Source: an uncultured Tateyamaria sp. (lineage in GTDB: Bacteria; Pseudomonadota; Alphaproteobacteria; Rhodobacterales; Rhodobacteraceae). From it: DNA of 64,000 nucleotides. Numbering within the stretch: position 1 is the first letter of the stretch; each line of letters begins with the position of its first letter. Where the stretch lies: positions 1 through 64,000 of the forward strand of contig NZ_CANNES010000003.1 in NCBI RefSeq assembly GCF_947503705.1, given 5' to 3'. A program made the position numbers and the translations under genes. Shown in pieces: positions 53,358 through 61,683 of the stretch. The notes below the pieces were generated by a model, which was not told where the DNA came from, made no database searches, and saw nothing but the letters and a program-made list of their open reading frames with translations.

Positions 53358-54466
53358 TGCTGTGTTGCCATGACAAAGCCGATGGCGGCAGCGATGATCA
53401 GGCTCACAAGGACGGCGATGGCGATCTTGGCCTTGGAATAGGGGCGTTCGCCCTGAACCCGGCCGGTGCGCCCGTTGACCACAAAGCGGTAGGTATCGCC
53501 CCGGTATTTGTAGGCGGCGAGCCAAACCGGCAGCAGCACGTGTTTGAAGGTGATGGCCCCCAGTTGTGTGTCGACGCTGTGAATGCGCTGGCGGTCGCCG
53601 CCGATGTCGAACTTGATGTCGCGGGCGATGATACGGTCCATATAGCTGCGCGCCTCTTTGAAGCCGTCTTCAAGCTCGACCGCGTAGCCTTCGGCCCGGA
53701 AACCGGCGAGGAATTCGGGGGTGTAGGGCTCCATCTCGCTGAGGTCCCACGGCTCCAACGCGTCGGTGAACCGTTTGGGCAGCGAGGTGGAAGCCAGCAC
53801 CAGCACATCATCAAAAAAACGCGCGACCTTGCCCCGTGTACTGCGCCAGCGAACTTTTGGCACCTGGACGGTTTGGCGTTTGCCGTCGCGCATGACGGTG
53901 AGCGTTTCATAGTAAACCGTGCCGCGTTCGCCGGTATAGGCGCTGCGCGTGTCGGCATCGAATGTCCAGTAGGGCACGTAAATCCCCTGCATGGCGCGAC
54001 CCTTTCGGGCATAATCCTGTAGCCCGTTTGGTGCAAACCACAGGCTGCCTAGCCATTTGGTCATGGCGTCGCGCGCTTCAGGTTCGGCCAGTGCGAAAGG
54101 CAAAACGCCGCGCGGTTTGATATGCCGGTGCGCGCCGGTATCCGTGACCACGGGCGTGGCGCAGAACGGGCATTCGGTGGCGTGCACGTCTTTGTCAAAC
54201 TCCACCTGGGCTGCGCAATTGGGGCATTTGGAGACGCGGGTTTCCTCGATCTCGGATTGGGGCAGTTCGGCGTTAAGAGCGGTGCGAAAGTCCAGCTCGG
54301 CAATGCCGCGCACCGGGGCGGGGCCGGTGCCCTCAAGCGTGCCGGTGTTGCCGCAATGGTCGCAGACCAGCCCGCCCTGGCCCGGGTCGAACCGGAAATC
54401 CGCCCCGCAGTTGTCGCAAGGAAAGCGGTGTTCGGCGATGGGCGGTGGTGCGGTTTGGTCGCTCAT
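53354..54466 (-). CDS. Double zinc-ribbon membrane protein (YdjG-like)
   Basis: 370 residues. Two zinc ribbons: CDNCG...CDHCG (at about 17-39) and CPNC...CPFC (at about 82-104). They are followed by KPRGVLPFALAEPEARDAMTKWL and the IYVPYWTFDADTRSAYTGE block, and the protein ends in one hydrophobic helix (IAIAVLVSLIIAAAIGFVM). This arrangement is like the B. subtilis YdjG family, linked to membrane stress. The start at 54466 overlaps the stop of the first b561-like gene (ATGA). No enzyme motif is seen. Confidence 0.83.
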   Translation of the reverse strand: MSDQTAPPPIAEHRFPCDNCGADFRFDPGQGGLVCDHCGNTGTLEGTGPAPVRGIAELDFRTALNAELPQSEIEETRVSKCPNCAAQVEFDKDVHATECPFCATPVVTDTGAHRHIKPRGVLPFALAEPEARDAMTKWLGSLWFAPNGLQDYARKGRAMQGIYVPYWTFDADTRSAYTGERGTVYYETLTVMRDGKRQTVQVPKVRWRSTRGKVARFFDDVLVLASTSLPKRFTDALEPWDLSEMEPYTPEFLAGFRAEGYAVELEDGFKEARSYMDRIIARDIKFDIGGDRQRIHSVDTQLGAITFKHVLLPVWLAAYKYRGDTYRFVVNGRTGRVQGERPYSKAKIAIAVLVSLIIAAAIGFVMATQQ

Positions 54467-54882
54467 AACATCCCGTGCATGGATTTCGGCGTGATCCGGC
54501 GCAGCGCGCCGTCCCCCAGCGCCGTGTGGCGCCACAGGTGAAAGATGCCGTGCAGGGCCGAGGCGGACAAGAGGTAAAAGTACAGCTCGGGCAATGTGGG
54601 GCCGGGGGCCGTGTATCCCAGTAGCTGCGCGAGCGTGGCGGCAGAGACGATGCCGAGCGCCAGATACATCGCCCGCGACATCCACGGGTGGGCGTTGCGC
54701 AGCGTGCCCGTGAGCTTGGGGCCGGGCCCGTTCATCAGTCCCATGGCCAGTGCCATGGCGCATTGTGCCAGTCCCGCCAGTGCAAAGGCCCAGGCGAGGA
54801 TGGGCGTCGGACCACCGGCGATCAGCAAGAGCAGCAGGACAAGCGTGAGCCAGTGCAATGTGATCGTGATGGTCCGGCGCAT
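54463..54882 (-). CDS. Cytochrome b561-like membrane protein, shortest copy
   Basis: 139 residues, about four hydrophobic segments. First helix His (ITITLHWLTL) and the C-terminal LHGIFHLWRHTALGDGALRRITPKSM are shared with the next two genes, but the second-helix His of the other copies is missing (LAWAFALAGLAQC), and so is the internal NLHE-type His. Haem binding may be incomplete. Third b561 gene of the run, overlapping the zinc-ribbon gene. Confidence 0.75.
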   Translation of the reverse strand: MRRTITITLHWLTLVLLLLLIAGGPTPILAWAFALAGLAQCAMALAMGLMNGPGPKLTGTLRNAHPWMSRAMYLALGIVSAATLAQLLGYTAPGPTLPELYFYLLSASALHGIFHLWRHTALGDGALRRITPKSMHGML

Positions 54883-54891
54883 GTCGCCTCC

Positions 54892-55419
54892 TTACAGGTA
54901 TTTGTGCAGCGCCTTGGGGGCCATGATCCGCAGCGCGTTGTCGCGCAGACCATAGTGCCGCCAGAGGTGAAAGGCGACATGTGCGCCAAGGGCGATGAGC
55001 AATCCGTTAAAGGCGACCTCGTGCAGGTTGGTCAGCAGGTCGTGAATCCCCTCTGCTCCGATCCCGGGAAAGAGGGGGATCACCCCAAAGGCGCTGATCG
55101 CATAAGGGGCGGCAAAGCCAGCCAGCGCGCCAGACAGCACCATGGCGGGCAAGCCCCACATCATGACTTTGTGCAAAACGGGATGTGCCCACTTGGCCCA
55201 CGCGGGCAGTTTGGGGCCGGGGCGGCTGGCCAGTCCTTTGCGCAGGTACATCGTGATCCAGCCCGTCGTCAGAAGGGCCAGCAGCGTCCCCATGCCTGCA
55301 TGTGTGGCAAGGGCCGCGCCGCCGAGGCCCTCGACGTCTTGTGGTTCGACCAGTCCCAGATAGGCGATGAGCAGAAAACTGAGCCAGTGCAAGGCTTTGA
55401 GTGTGGTGCGGCGTGTCAT
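54892..55419 (-). CDS. Cytochrome b561-like membrane protein, middle copy
   Basis: 175 residues, about four helices. Histidines: KALHWLSF (helix 1), ATHAGMG (helix 2), WAHPVLHKV, LLTNLHEVAFNG and AHVAFHLWRHYG (helix 4), as in bacterial b561 di-haem proteins. The C-terminus LRDNALRIMAPKALHKYL closely resembles that of the next gene. It is probably a membrane electron carrier. Confidence 0.82.
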   Translation of the reverse strand: MTRRTTLKALHWLSFLLIAYLGLVEPQDVEGLGGAALATHAGMGTLLALLTTGWITMYLRKGLASRPGPKLPAWAKWAHPVLHKVMMWGLPAMVLSGALAGFAAPYAISAFGVIPLFPGIGAEGIHDLLTNLHEVAFNGLLIALGAHVAFHLWRHYGLRDNALRIMAPKALHKYL

Positions 55420-55488
55420 GATCCATCCTTTGGCTTGGGTGGTGGATCACGTAGCCATGGACGGTCCGTGCCGCTATAAACCTTTGGC

Positions 55489-56037
55489 CTAAAGGTACTT
55501 ATGCAGTCGTTTTGGCACCATTATGCGCAGCGCATTGTCCTTGAGCCGGTAGTGTCGCCAGATGTGAAACACTGCGTGCCCGCCCGCGACGACGCCGAGT
55601 GCGTAGAACTCGATGATGTGGATCTGGCCCACGATCTCGTTGGCGTGTCGCCAGCCCATGGGCGGCGCGATGGGCAAAAAGCCCCCGGCCTTGAGCAGCA
55701 CCGCCGAGGTCAGTCCCAAGAGGAACCCCGTGAGCGCCACGAAGAACAGCCCCCAGATCAGCGTGAGGTGCAGCCAGCGGTGCAGGGGACGGAGTTTGCC
55801 CTTGAGCTTGGGACCGGGTTTGCTGGCCAGCCCGCGCCGCATCAGGTCGGCAAACCATGCAAGGCTGAGCGAGACGAAGATCAGGGCGAGGATCGAGTGG
55901 ATTTGGAAGGCCGTTGGTCCGAAGGGCGTCACGTCCTTTGGTTGGACCAGCAGGAACCAGACAAACAGCGGGACCATGATCCAGTGCAGCCACTTGAGGG
56001 CGGTCCGGCGATTGGGAAGGCGGTCGTTCAGGCGCAT
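55489..56037 (-). CDS. Cytochrome b561-like membrane protein, first copy
   Basis: 182 residues, four helices. Histidines ALKWLHWIM, FQIHSILAL, LHRWLHLTLIW, GQIHIIEFY and AGGHAVFHIWRHYR match the middle copy; the tail LKDNALRIMVPKRLHKYL is nearly the same. The three copies arose by tandem duplication. It is read first after the ferric-reductase-like gene. Confidence 0.82.
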   Translation of the reverse strand: MRLNDRLPNRRTALKWLHWIMVPLFVWFLLVQPKDVTPFGPTAFQIHSILALIFVSLSLAWFADLMRRGLASKPGPKLKGKLRPLHRWLHLTLIWGLFFVALTGFLLGLTSAVLLKAGGFLPIAPPMGWRHANEIVGQIHIIEFYALGVVAGGHAVFHIWRHYRLKDNALRIMVPKRLHKYL

Positions 56038-56073
56038 GGCTGGGAGAGTGGTGTGATCGGTGATGCTGTCAAG

Positions 56074-56664
56074 TCAACCGCGTTTGAGGATGGCAAAAAC
56101 GCGGAGATCCCTGAGCACTTTGGCGGTGACGATGAGGACGAGGGCGCAAAGAATGGTCTTGGACCAGGTGCCCATCGTCCCTTCAATCAGCAGGGCATGG
56201 GCGATTGTGCCAAGGACCGTGATAAGCGCGAGTATACCGTGCAAAGCGCGCCAGAGCGGGAGGCGCAGTTTTTTGCGGAATATCGCGAGGACTGCGGCGG
56301 CAAAGACGGCCCACATGGCAATCACGCCCCAGGCCGAAAACGGCGTAGGCGAGGTGAAAGTGAGCGCGTCGATCACATCGCCGGGGCTGGTGATCCAGAG
56401 CCCGCCGACATGTACGAGGACCGCCGCAACAAGAGTGGCACCGACCCAGCGGTGGATTTTTCGCGCCCTGCGTGGATTGGGGCCGGGAAGGTGCCCCGCG
56501 GCCAAGAGCGGTTGGATGAGGAGCAAGGCCAGCGCAATCACCCCGGCAAAGCCAGCCGCGATATAGATGGGCTGCCGCCAGGCCAGAAGCGGGCTGGTGG
56601 CGGCCACGGCCAGTGGCACGGCAATGGCCGTGATCAATGCAGCCCAGGTGAGAAGGGCCCGCAT
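56074..56664 (-). CDS. Ferric-reductase-like haem membrane protein
   Basis: 196 residues with six hydrophobic segments. Two His pairs, each spaced 14 residues: HRWVGATLVAAVLVH and HGILALITVLGTIAH, which is the bis-haem pattern of the ferric-reductase/MsrQ-type transmembrane domain. No FAD/NAD domain is attached. The gene lies 36 bp before the b561 run and 9 bp after the Tat-exported gene. Confidence 0.82.
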   Translation of the reverse strand: MRALLTWAALITAIAVPLAVAATSPLLAWRQPIYIAAGFAGVIALALLLIQPLLAAGHLPGPNPRRARKIHRWVGATLVAAVLVHVGGLWITSPGDVIDALTFTSPTPFSAWGVIAMWAVFAAAVLAIFRKKLRLPLWRALHGILALITVLGTIAHALLIEGTMGTWSKTILCALVLIVTAKVLRDLRVFAILKRG

Positions 56665-56673
56665 CGGCGCCCT

Positions 56674-57162
56674 CTAGGCCGGTTGCAGGACGAAATGCGC
56701 CTCCAGCGTCGTGTCGCTGGAGCGGGCCATGACCGGGCGCAGGAACACGGTGTCGAACGCGTCGTCATCATAGGCCAGATGCCCGTGAGCCTGGCCAAAG
56801 GCGGGGACGATTTGCGGCATTTCCAGCCGGAATGCGCCATTGGCGTCGGTGAGCGTGGCGCCGTGGCTGCGCGCGTCGCGCTCGTGCCCCTCGGTCGTGT
56901 GGGCCCAGATCTGGATGCGTTGGCCGGGCAGGGGCGCGCCGTCGCCCGCGCGCCGCACGGTGCCGGTCATCCAAAAGCCGCCGCCGCCGATGCGGTCAAC
57001 GATGGGCGCGCCGGGCCGGTAGTTGTTGGAGCCGCCCCGCATGGATGGCGTGGGGGCCAGCCCAGCGGCCCGTGCGGGCAGTTTGAGCCCCGTCACACCG
57101 GTGACAAGGCCCGCGCCGGTTGCGGCCAAAAGAGTGCGCCGAGTGAACGTTTTATCCGTCAT
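56674..57162 (-). CDS. Tat-exported intradiol-dioxygenase-like protein
   Basis: 162 residues. The Tat signal TRRTLLAATGAGLVTG ends near residue 33. The mature part is a beta-sandwich like the C-terminal domain of intradiol ring-cleaving dioxygenases: NNYRPGAP, RIQIWAHTTEGHER, and AFGQAHGHLAYDD with the HxH metal pair. The second metal Tyr (GRY in normal enzymes) is replaced by GHE, so iron binding and catalysis may be altered. It is upstream of the haem genes. Confidence 0.72.
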   Translation of the reverse strand: MTDKTFTRRTLLAATGAGLVTGVTGLKLPARAAGLAPTPSMRGGSNNYRPGAPIVDRIGGGGFWMTGTVRRAGDGAPLPGQRIQIWAHTTEGHERDARSHGATLTDANGAFRLEMPQIVPAFGQAHGHLAYDDDAFDTVFLRPVMARSSDTTLEAHFVLQPA

Positions 57163-57251
57163 GGTAACCTCTTTGCTTGCAAGGGACGTTGCATTGAAAG
57201 ATGGGGCGCAGGCGCGGGCGGGCAAAGCCGCCTCACGCTTTCGTGTCCCGC

Positions 57252-58361
57252 TCAGATCCCAGGGGGTGGCGGTGGTGGCAGGATGGTAAAAAGTTGCGCC
57301 AGTTCGGTGACGTCTTCGGCCATTTTCCAGCCGTCTTGCCCGGCGGTCCAGACATAGCTGTCGCGGCTCAATTCGCCCGTGGCGGCCATGCGGCCCAGTT
57401 GCGCCTTGGAAAACGGGCCAGTGGTTTCGCCGTTTTTGGCCACGTGCCAGACGTGTTCGACGGGCGGGGGCGGCGGGGCTGCGGCCGCGCGGGCCGGTTG
57501 CGCGCCCCAAGGGCCTGCATTGCCCGCCTGTTGCCCGATTTGCAGACCCATGGCGGCCCCAAGACCCGCCTGCATCGCGTCACCTGCACCGCCACCTTCG
57601 CGGCCAAGAGCTTCGGCAGCCTGGAACTGCATATATTCGCCCAGATTTCCAATCACTCCCATCGACGACCGCTTGTCCATCACCGCCTCGACCGCAGGGG
57701 GCAGGGAGATGTTTTCGATGTAAAGCTCGGGGATCGACAGACCGTATTCAGCGATCTGCGCGCTGATTTCCTTGGCCACAAGCTGGCCCAATTCGCGGGT
57801 GTTGGCGGCCATGTCGAGGACGGGAATGCCCGATTTGGCCAAGGAGCGCGACATTTCCTGCACGATGATGTTGCGGATCTGAAAGCTGATCTCGTCCATG
57901 GTGAATTCACCATCGGTGCCCACGATCTCCACGAGGAAGCGGGCCGGGTCCACGACCCGAACGCTGTAGGTGCCAAAGGCGCGCAGGCGCACGGGGCCGA
58001 ATTCAGGGTCGCGGCAGATGATCGGGTTCTTGGTGCCCCATTTCAGATCGTTGAACCGGGTGGTGTTGACGAAATAGACCTCGGATTTGAACGGGCTTTT
58101 GAAGCCGTGATCCCAGTGCTGCAATGTCGTCATGATCGGCATGTTGTTGGTCTCGAGCATATAGAGACCGGGGGTAAAGACGTCGGCCAACTGCCCCTCG
58201 TGCACAAAGACGGCGGCCTGCCCCTCGCGAACCGTCAGCTTGGCCCCGTATTTGATTTCGTGGCCTTCACGTTCGAACCGCCAGACCATGGTGTCGCGGC
58301 TGTCGTCCACCCAGTGGATGACATCGATGAATTCACCGGAGAGGAAGTCGAAAATACCCAT
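57252..58361 (-). CDS. SPFH-GYF protein (YdjI/virion core-like)
   Basis: 369 residues. The SPFH-like domain (residues 30-240) includes SQIAEYGLSIPELYIENISLP and is preceded by the typical MGIFDFLSGEFIDVI membrane-associated start. A Gly/Ala-rich linker is followed by a GYF_2 domain (about 305-355: GETTGPFSKAQLGRMAATGEL, WTAGQDGWK) and a poly-Pro end. This matches YdjI-like proteins of the PspA-associated operon in B. subtilis. It is likely a cytoplasmic-face membrane scaffold. Confidence 0.85.
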   Translation of the reverse strand: MGIFDFLSGEFIDVIHWVDDSRDTMVWRFEREGHEIKYGAKLTVREGQAAVFVHEGQLADVFTPGLYMLETNNMPIMTTLQHWDHGFKSPFKSEVYFVNTTRFNDLKWGTKNPIICRDPEFGPVRLRAFGTYSVRVVDPARFLVEIVGTDGEFTMDEISFQIRNIIVQEMSRSLAKSGIPVLDMAANTRELGQLVAKEISAQIAEYGLSIPELYIENISLPPAVEAVMDKRSSMGVIGNLGEYMQFQAAEALGREGGGAGDAMQAGLGAAMGLQIGQQAGNAGPWGAQPARAAAAPPPPPVEHVWHVAKNGETTGPFSKAQLGRMAATGELSRDSYVWTAGQDGWKMAEDVTELAQLFTILPPPPPPGI

Positions 58362-58432
58362 TTGGGGTCTCCTTGTTTGCAGTCTGTCGGGGCGGTGCCC
58401 CCACGCATAATTTCAAAACCGAAGTCGCACCT

Positions 58433-59398
58433 TCAGGACGGCCCGGCTTGCCCCAATGCCTTCAGCGCCAATTGGTTGACCGTGTTGCGCGCCTCGGCAA
58501 GTGACAGGCCCGGTTGCAGGCTGGGGTCATAGAGCATGCCCAAAAGCGCCTCGTCATGGTTGGTCAGCAGGGCAAATTCGTCATCATCGTTAAAGATCGA
58601 AGGCCGCGCGTTGGGGCTGTCATTGGCCAGACCCAGGCCCTGGGCCAGTTCCTCGTGGATGCAGGACAGGCGCAAGAGGTCGGGGTTTTCGGCGCGGATC
58701 ACGGCCACGGCGGCGGTATAAACACTGCGGCTGGAGCCGCTGGCATAGGCGGCCACGGCGCAATAGGCGTCATCGGGCAGATTGCGCACAGCGCCCAGAT
58801 TGGCGGCACTCACACCGGGCAGGCGGGTGGCAGCGCTGGCGATGGTGGCGGCGCGTTCATCCTCGTTCACGAAAAAGACCAGGAAGTTGGGATTGCTGGA
58901 GACGCTGATCGGATGCCCCGTGGCGCGCGCCAGCCTGTTGGCATAGCGCGCCACGTCGGCGCGGTCGCGGGCCTGTTGGCTGGGCGGCACGGACGCGCCA
59001 AAGACGATGCCGATGCGCACGGGTGTCTGCCAGCGCCGCAGCTCGCCCGGCACGCCGGTGCGCACGCCGCTGCTGTTGTATTCGTTGAAAAAGACGATCT
59101 GTTCAAAGTTGCGCGCCAGCATGTTGGCCGTAAAGGGCGTGTCTGGTCCGCCGCCATCGCGGCGCAACAGCCCTTGGGTCAACTGGCTGGATTGGACTTG
59201 GGTCAGATAGCTGCGCAGCGCAGCACTTCGTTCAGACGTGGGCTGTGGTTTGGGTTCCGGCGGGACCAGCCCGGCGGGCCTGCCGCGCGGCGTCAACACC
59301 GGTTCCACCGGCATAAAGAGGTCGCAGGCCGCGACAAGGCCGAGGGTCGCGATTGCGCCCCATTGGCCTGCCTTGCGAAGTACCTGCGTCCCCTTCAC
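58433..59398 (-). CDS. DUF2927 lipoprotein
   Basis: 321 residues. The signal ends in LVAAC (lipobox) with the lipidated Cys at about residue 25. The body has the CIHEELAQGLGLANDSP motif typical of the DUF2927 family, whose HEE-x-x-G-L layout is protease-like. GTG at 59398 is preferred: AAGAGGCGA lies upstream and it gives the lipoprotein signal. Located between telA and the SPFH gene. Confidence 0.82.
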   Translation of the reverse strand: MKGTQVLRKAGQWGAIATLGLVAACDLFMPVEPVLTPRGRPAGLVPPEPKPQPTSERSAALRSYLTQVQSSQLTQGLLRRDGGGPDTPFTANMLARNFEQIVFFNEYNSSGVRTGVPGELRRWQTPVRIGIVFGASVPPSQQARDRADVARYANRLARATGHPISVSSNPNFLVFFVNEDERAATIASAATRLPGVSAANLGAVRNLPDDAYCAVAAYASGSSRSVYTAAVAVIRAENPDLLRLSCIHEELAQGLGLANDSPNARPSIFNDDDEFALLTNHDEALLGMLYDPSLQPGLSLAEARNTVNQLALKALGQAGPS

Positions 59399-59408
59399 CT
59401 GTCGCCTC

Positions 59409-60605
59409 TTAGCTGGGCACGGCGGTGCCGGCAGTGTCGCCCACCCCGTCTTTGCGCGCCTTGGCCGAGGCCAGCGTGTCGCGCAGTTCGGCCTCCATCT
59501 TCTTGAGGTCTTCCTCGGCGGCGGCGCGTTTGGCTTTGCCTTCGTCGGCGATGCGCAAGCTGTCCTCGATGGTGCCGATGAGGTCCGCATTGGCCTTCTT
59601 GACCGCTTCGATGTCGAAGACGCCCCGCTCCATTTCGGTGCGGATGGCCTTGTTGCTTTCGCGCAGGTTGGCGGCGTTGGCTGTGAGCAGTTCGTTGGTC
59701 AGGTCATTGGCGTCGCGCACGGCGGCGGCGGCTTCGGCAGAGCGCTGGATGGTGACGGCCTGGGCCAGTTGGGTTTCCCAAAGCGGCACGGTGTTGACCA
59801 GTGTGGAGTTGATTTTGGTGACCAGCGACTTGTCGTTCTCCTGCACCAAGCGGATTGAGGGCAGCGATTGCATCGTCACCTGGCGGGTCAGTTTCAGATC
59901 GTGAACCCGGCGTTCCAGATCGTCGCGCGCCGCACGCAGATCGCGCAATTCCTGGGCGACCATGACCTTGTCATTCTCTGCGGCGGCCTCAACGGCGGCT
60001 TCCTTTGCGGGAATGTCGTTGGCGTCGAGTTCGGCGATTTTCTCTTCGCCCGCCGCGATATAGAGCGCCAGTTCGTCATAGAATTGCAGCGTTTTCTCAT
60101 AAAGCAGGTCGAGCGATTTGATGTCCTTGAGCAGGGTATGCTCGTGGCTCAGCAGGTTGTCGGTGATCTTGTCGATCTGGTCCTGGACCTTTTCGAACTT
60201 GGCTGTGAACTTGGCAAAGGGTGCGGCGCGGCCCAGCAGCTTTTCCCACCACGACCGGTCGCGGCGCACATCAAGTTCCGAGATCGAGAAGCCCCGGATC
60301 GTGGTTACGATGCCGCGCAGGCTGTCGCCCGCAGGGCCCACATCCTTGTTGCGCACGTCATTGAGCATCGCCTGGCTGATTTCCTGCAACTCGGCCTGGG
60401 CGGCGGAACCGAAGGAGACGATGGACTGGGTGTCGCCCATGTCGATCTCGTCCATGCGGGCGCGAATTTCGGCGCCGACGGGGGCGTCGGCTTCGGCCAG
60501 CGGCACGATGGCATTTGCGTCGGTCGGTTCGGCCAGCACGACGGCGGTCACTTCCTCGACCTGGGCGAGGGCGGATTCGGCCTTTTGGCGGATGGTCTCA
60601 GACAT
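59409..60605 (-). CDS. TelA family (toxic anion resistance) protein
   Basis: 398 residues, almost entirely helical, with repeated coiled-coil stretches. Diagnostic phrases include SARKKL-like GRAAPFAKFTAKFEKVQDQID, DILNLLSHEHTLLKD-like NLLSHEHTLLKDIKSLD and RLVQENDKSLVTKINSTLVNTVPLWETQLA. TelA proteins give tellurite and general membrane stress resistance. The gene follows XpaC by 19 bp, as in many genomes. Confidence 0.9.
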   Translation of the reverse strand: MSETIRQKAESALAQVEEVTAVVLAEPTDANAIVPLAEADAPVGAEIRARMDEIDMGDTQSIVSFGSAAQAELQEISQAMLNDVRNKDVGPAGDSLRGIVTTIRGFSISELDVRRDRSWWEKLLGRAAPFAKFTAKFEKVQDQIDKITDNLLSHEHTLLKDIKSLDLLYEKTLQFYDELALYIAAGEEKIAELDANDIPAKEAAVEAAAENDKVMVAQELRDLRAARDDLERRVHDLKLTRQVTMQSLPSIRLVQENDKSLVTKINSTLVNTVPLWETQLAQAVTIQRSAEAAAAVRDANDLTNELLTANAANLRESNKAIRTEMERGVFDIEAVKKANADLIGTIEDSLRIADEGKAKRAAAEEDLKKMEAELRDTLASAKARKDGVGDTAGTAVPS

Positions 60606-60624
60606 ATTGGGTCACCTTACTGTT

Positions 60625-61527
60625 TTACGTGTTGTCGTCGGGCGCAAGCCGCACCCCTTCGCGCTGCAAGCGATCACGCAGCACGTCAATTTCGATGTTC
60701 AGGTCGCTGCGGTCCTCGACCAGCAATTTCCGGGTGCGGGCGGCAAAGTTCTGATCCAGGTCATCAAGCAGCGTGGCATAGTCCGTGCGCGCCTGGGCGT
60801 CGCGGGTCCGGCTGTAGATGTCGGCAAACTTGACCGTCGCGTCGCGGGCCCCCATCAGATAGACGCCCAGGTATTTCCGCGCTGCCGTCAGATCGCGGGG
60901 GTCTTCCTCGACCGTGCGGATGAGGTCACGGGCGGTTGTCTGAAATTTTTCCAGGCGCAGTTCCATTTTCCGGTCAGAGGCGCGCAGCATCGCGTCGGAC
61001 ATATCCTTGAGATACGCTTCGGCATTGTCCACGACGCGGGCGACGCGGTCTTGTTGGAAGGTGTCCACGCCCTCCATCCCTTTGGATTTCAGCGGGTCGA
61101 TGCCAAAGGCCGCGATGTGCAGCCCTGCGGTGGCGATGCCAAAGAGGATCGGGGCGACAAGACCGGGTTCGGACCGGTAGGCAGCCAGTGCGATGCCGAT
61201 GCCGATGAGGGCGGCGGAAAACAGTTTGCGGGGGATCGCAGGGCGGCGGGCCACCTTGCGGCTGTTATAGGCCGCCTCGGCCTGTAGGCCGCCTCGCAAG
61301 AGCCATGCCCCAAGCGTCAGGATCGCCGCCGACACCAACCCCAGCATGAGACCGATGGCCCCATCATTGAGAGCCAGAAACACCATTGGGACGGCAGGCA
61401 GGAACATGAGGTTGGCGCGTGCGCCGACCGGGTCCACCTTGGCCCCGTCGTAATGACCCCGCTCGGGCGTATCGCCGGGCAGGTCGTCGGCCTGATTGCT
61501 GTATTTGCCGCCGAACCGTTTTGCCAT
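60625..61527 (-). CDS. XpaC-like protein (TelA partner)
   Basis: 300 residues. Three or four hydrophobic segments at the N-terminus (FLPAVPMVFLALNDG...; AAILTLGAWLL; LFSAALIGIGIALAAY; PILFGIATAG) are followed by a helical cytoplasmic part (YLKDMSDAMLRASDRKMELRL; FAARTRKLLVEDRSDLNIEIDVL) of the XpaC family. It starts at 61527 with GGAGGG eight bases upstream, just after a possible tiny membrane ORF. Confidence 0.82.
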   Translation of the reverse strand: MAKRFGGKYSNQADDLPGDTPERGHYDGAKVDPVGARANLMFLPAVPMVFLALNDGAIGLMLGLVSAAILTLGAWLLRGGLQAEAAYNSRKVARRPAIPRKLFSAALIGIGIALAAYRSEPGLVAPILFGIATAGLHIAAFGIDPLKSKGMEGVDTFQQDRVARVVDNAEAYLKDMSDAMLRASDRKMELRLEKFQTTARDLIRTVEEDPRDLTAARKYLGVYLMGARDATVKFADIYSRTRDAQARTDYATLLDDLDQNFAARTRKLLVEDRSDLNIEIDVLRDRLQREGVRLAPDDNT

Positions 61528-61530
61528 CTC

Positions 61531-61680
61531 TCAGAGCCCTCCCAGCAGGCCGGTGGTGACACCGAACATCAGGGCGATCAGCACCGCGAAGGCGATCTTT
61601 TGAAAGGCAGTGGATTGCATCATGTACTCGATCTGGGGCCGTTGGATACCGCGTTTATAGGCGGTTTGCAGGTGCAGCAC
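61531..61680 (-). CDS. Possible tiny membrane protein before XpaC
   Basis: A frame ending 4 bp before xpaC. Its C-terminal 30 codons read MMQSTAFQKIAFAVLIALMF then GVTTGLLGGL: one membrane helix. GTG at 61680 gives 49 residues; no good ribosome-binding site is seen. The spacing suggests translational coupling, but this is not certain to be a gene. Confidence 0.35.
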   Translation of the reverse strand: MLHLQTAYKRGIQRPQIEYMMQSTAFQKIAFAVLIALMFGVTTGLLGGL

Positions 61681-61683
61681 TAG

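Noticed and set aside
55501-57357. 618-codon frame on the plus strand
   Set aside because: It runs antisense over the b561, ferric-reductase-like and intradiol-like genes, is very rich in Gly/Arg/Asp/His, and matches nothing recognisable.
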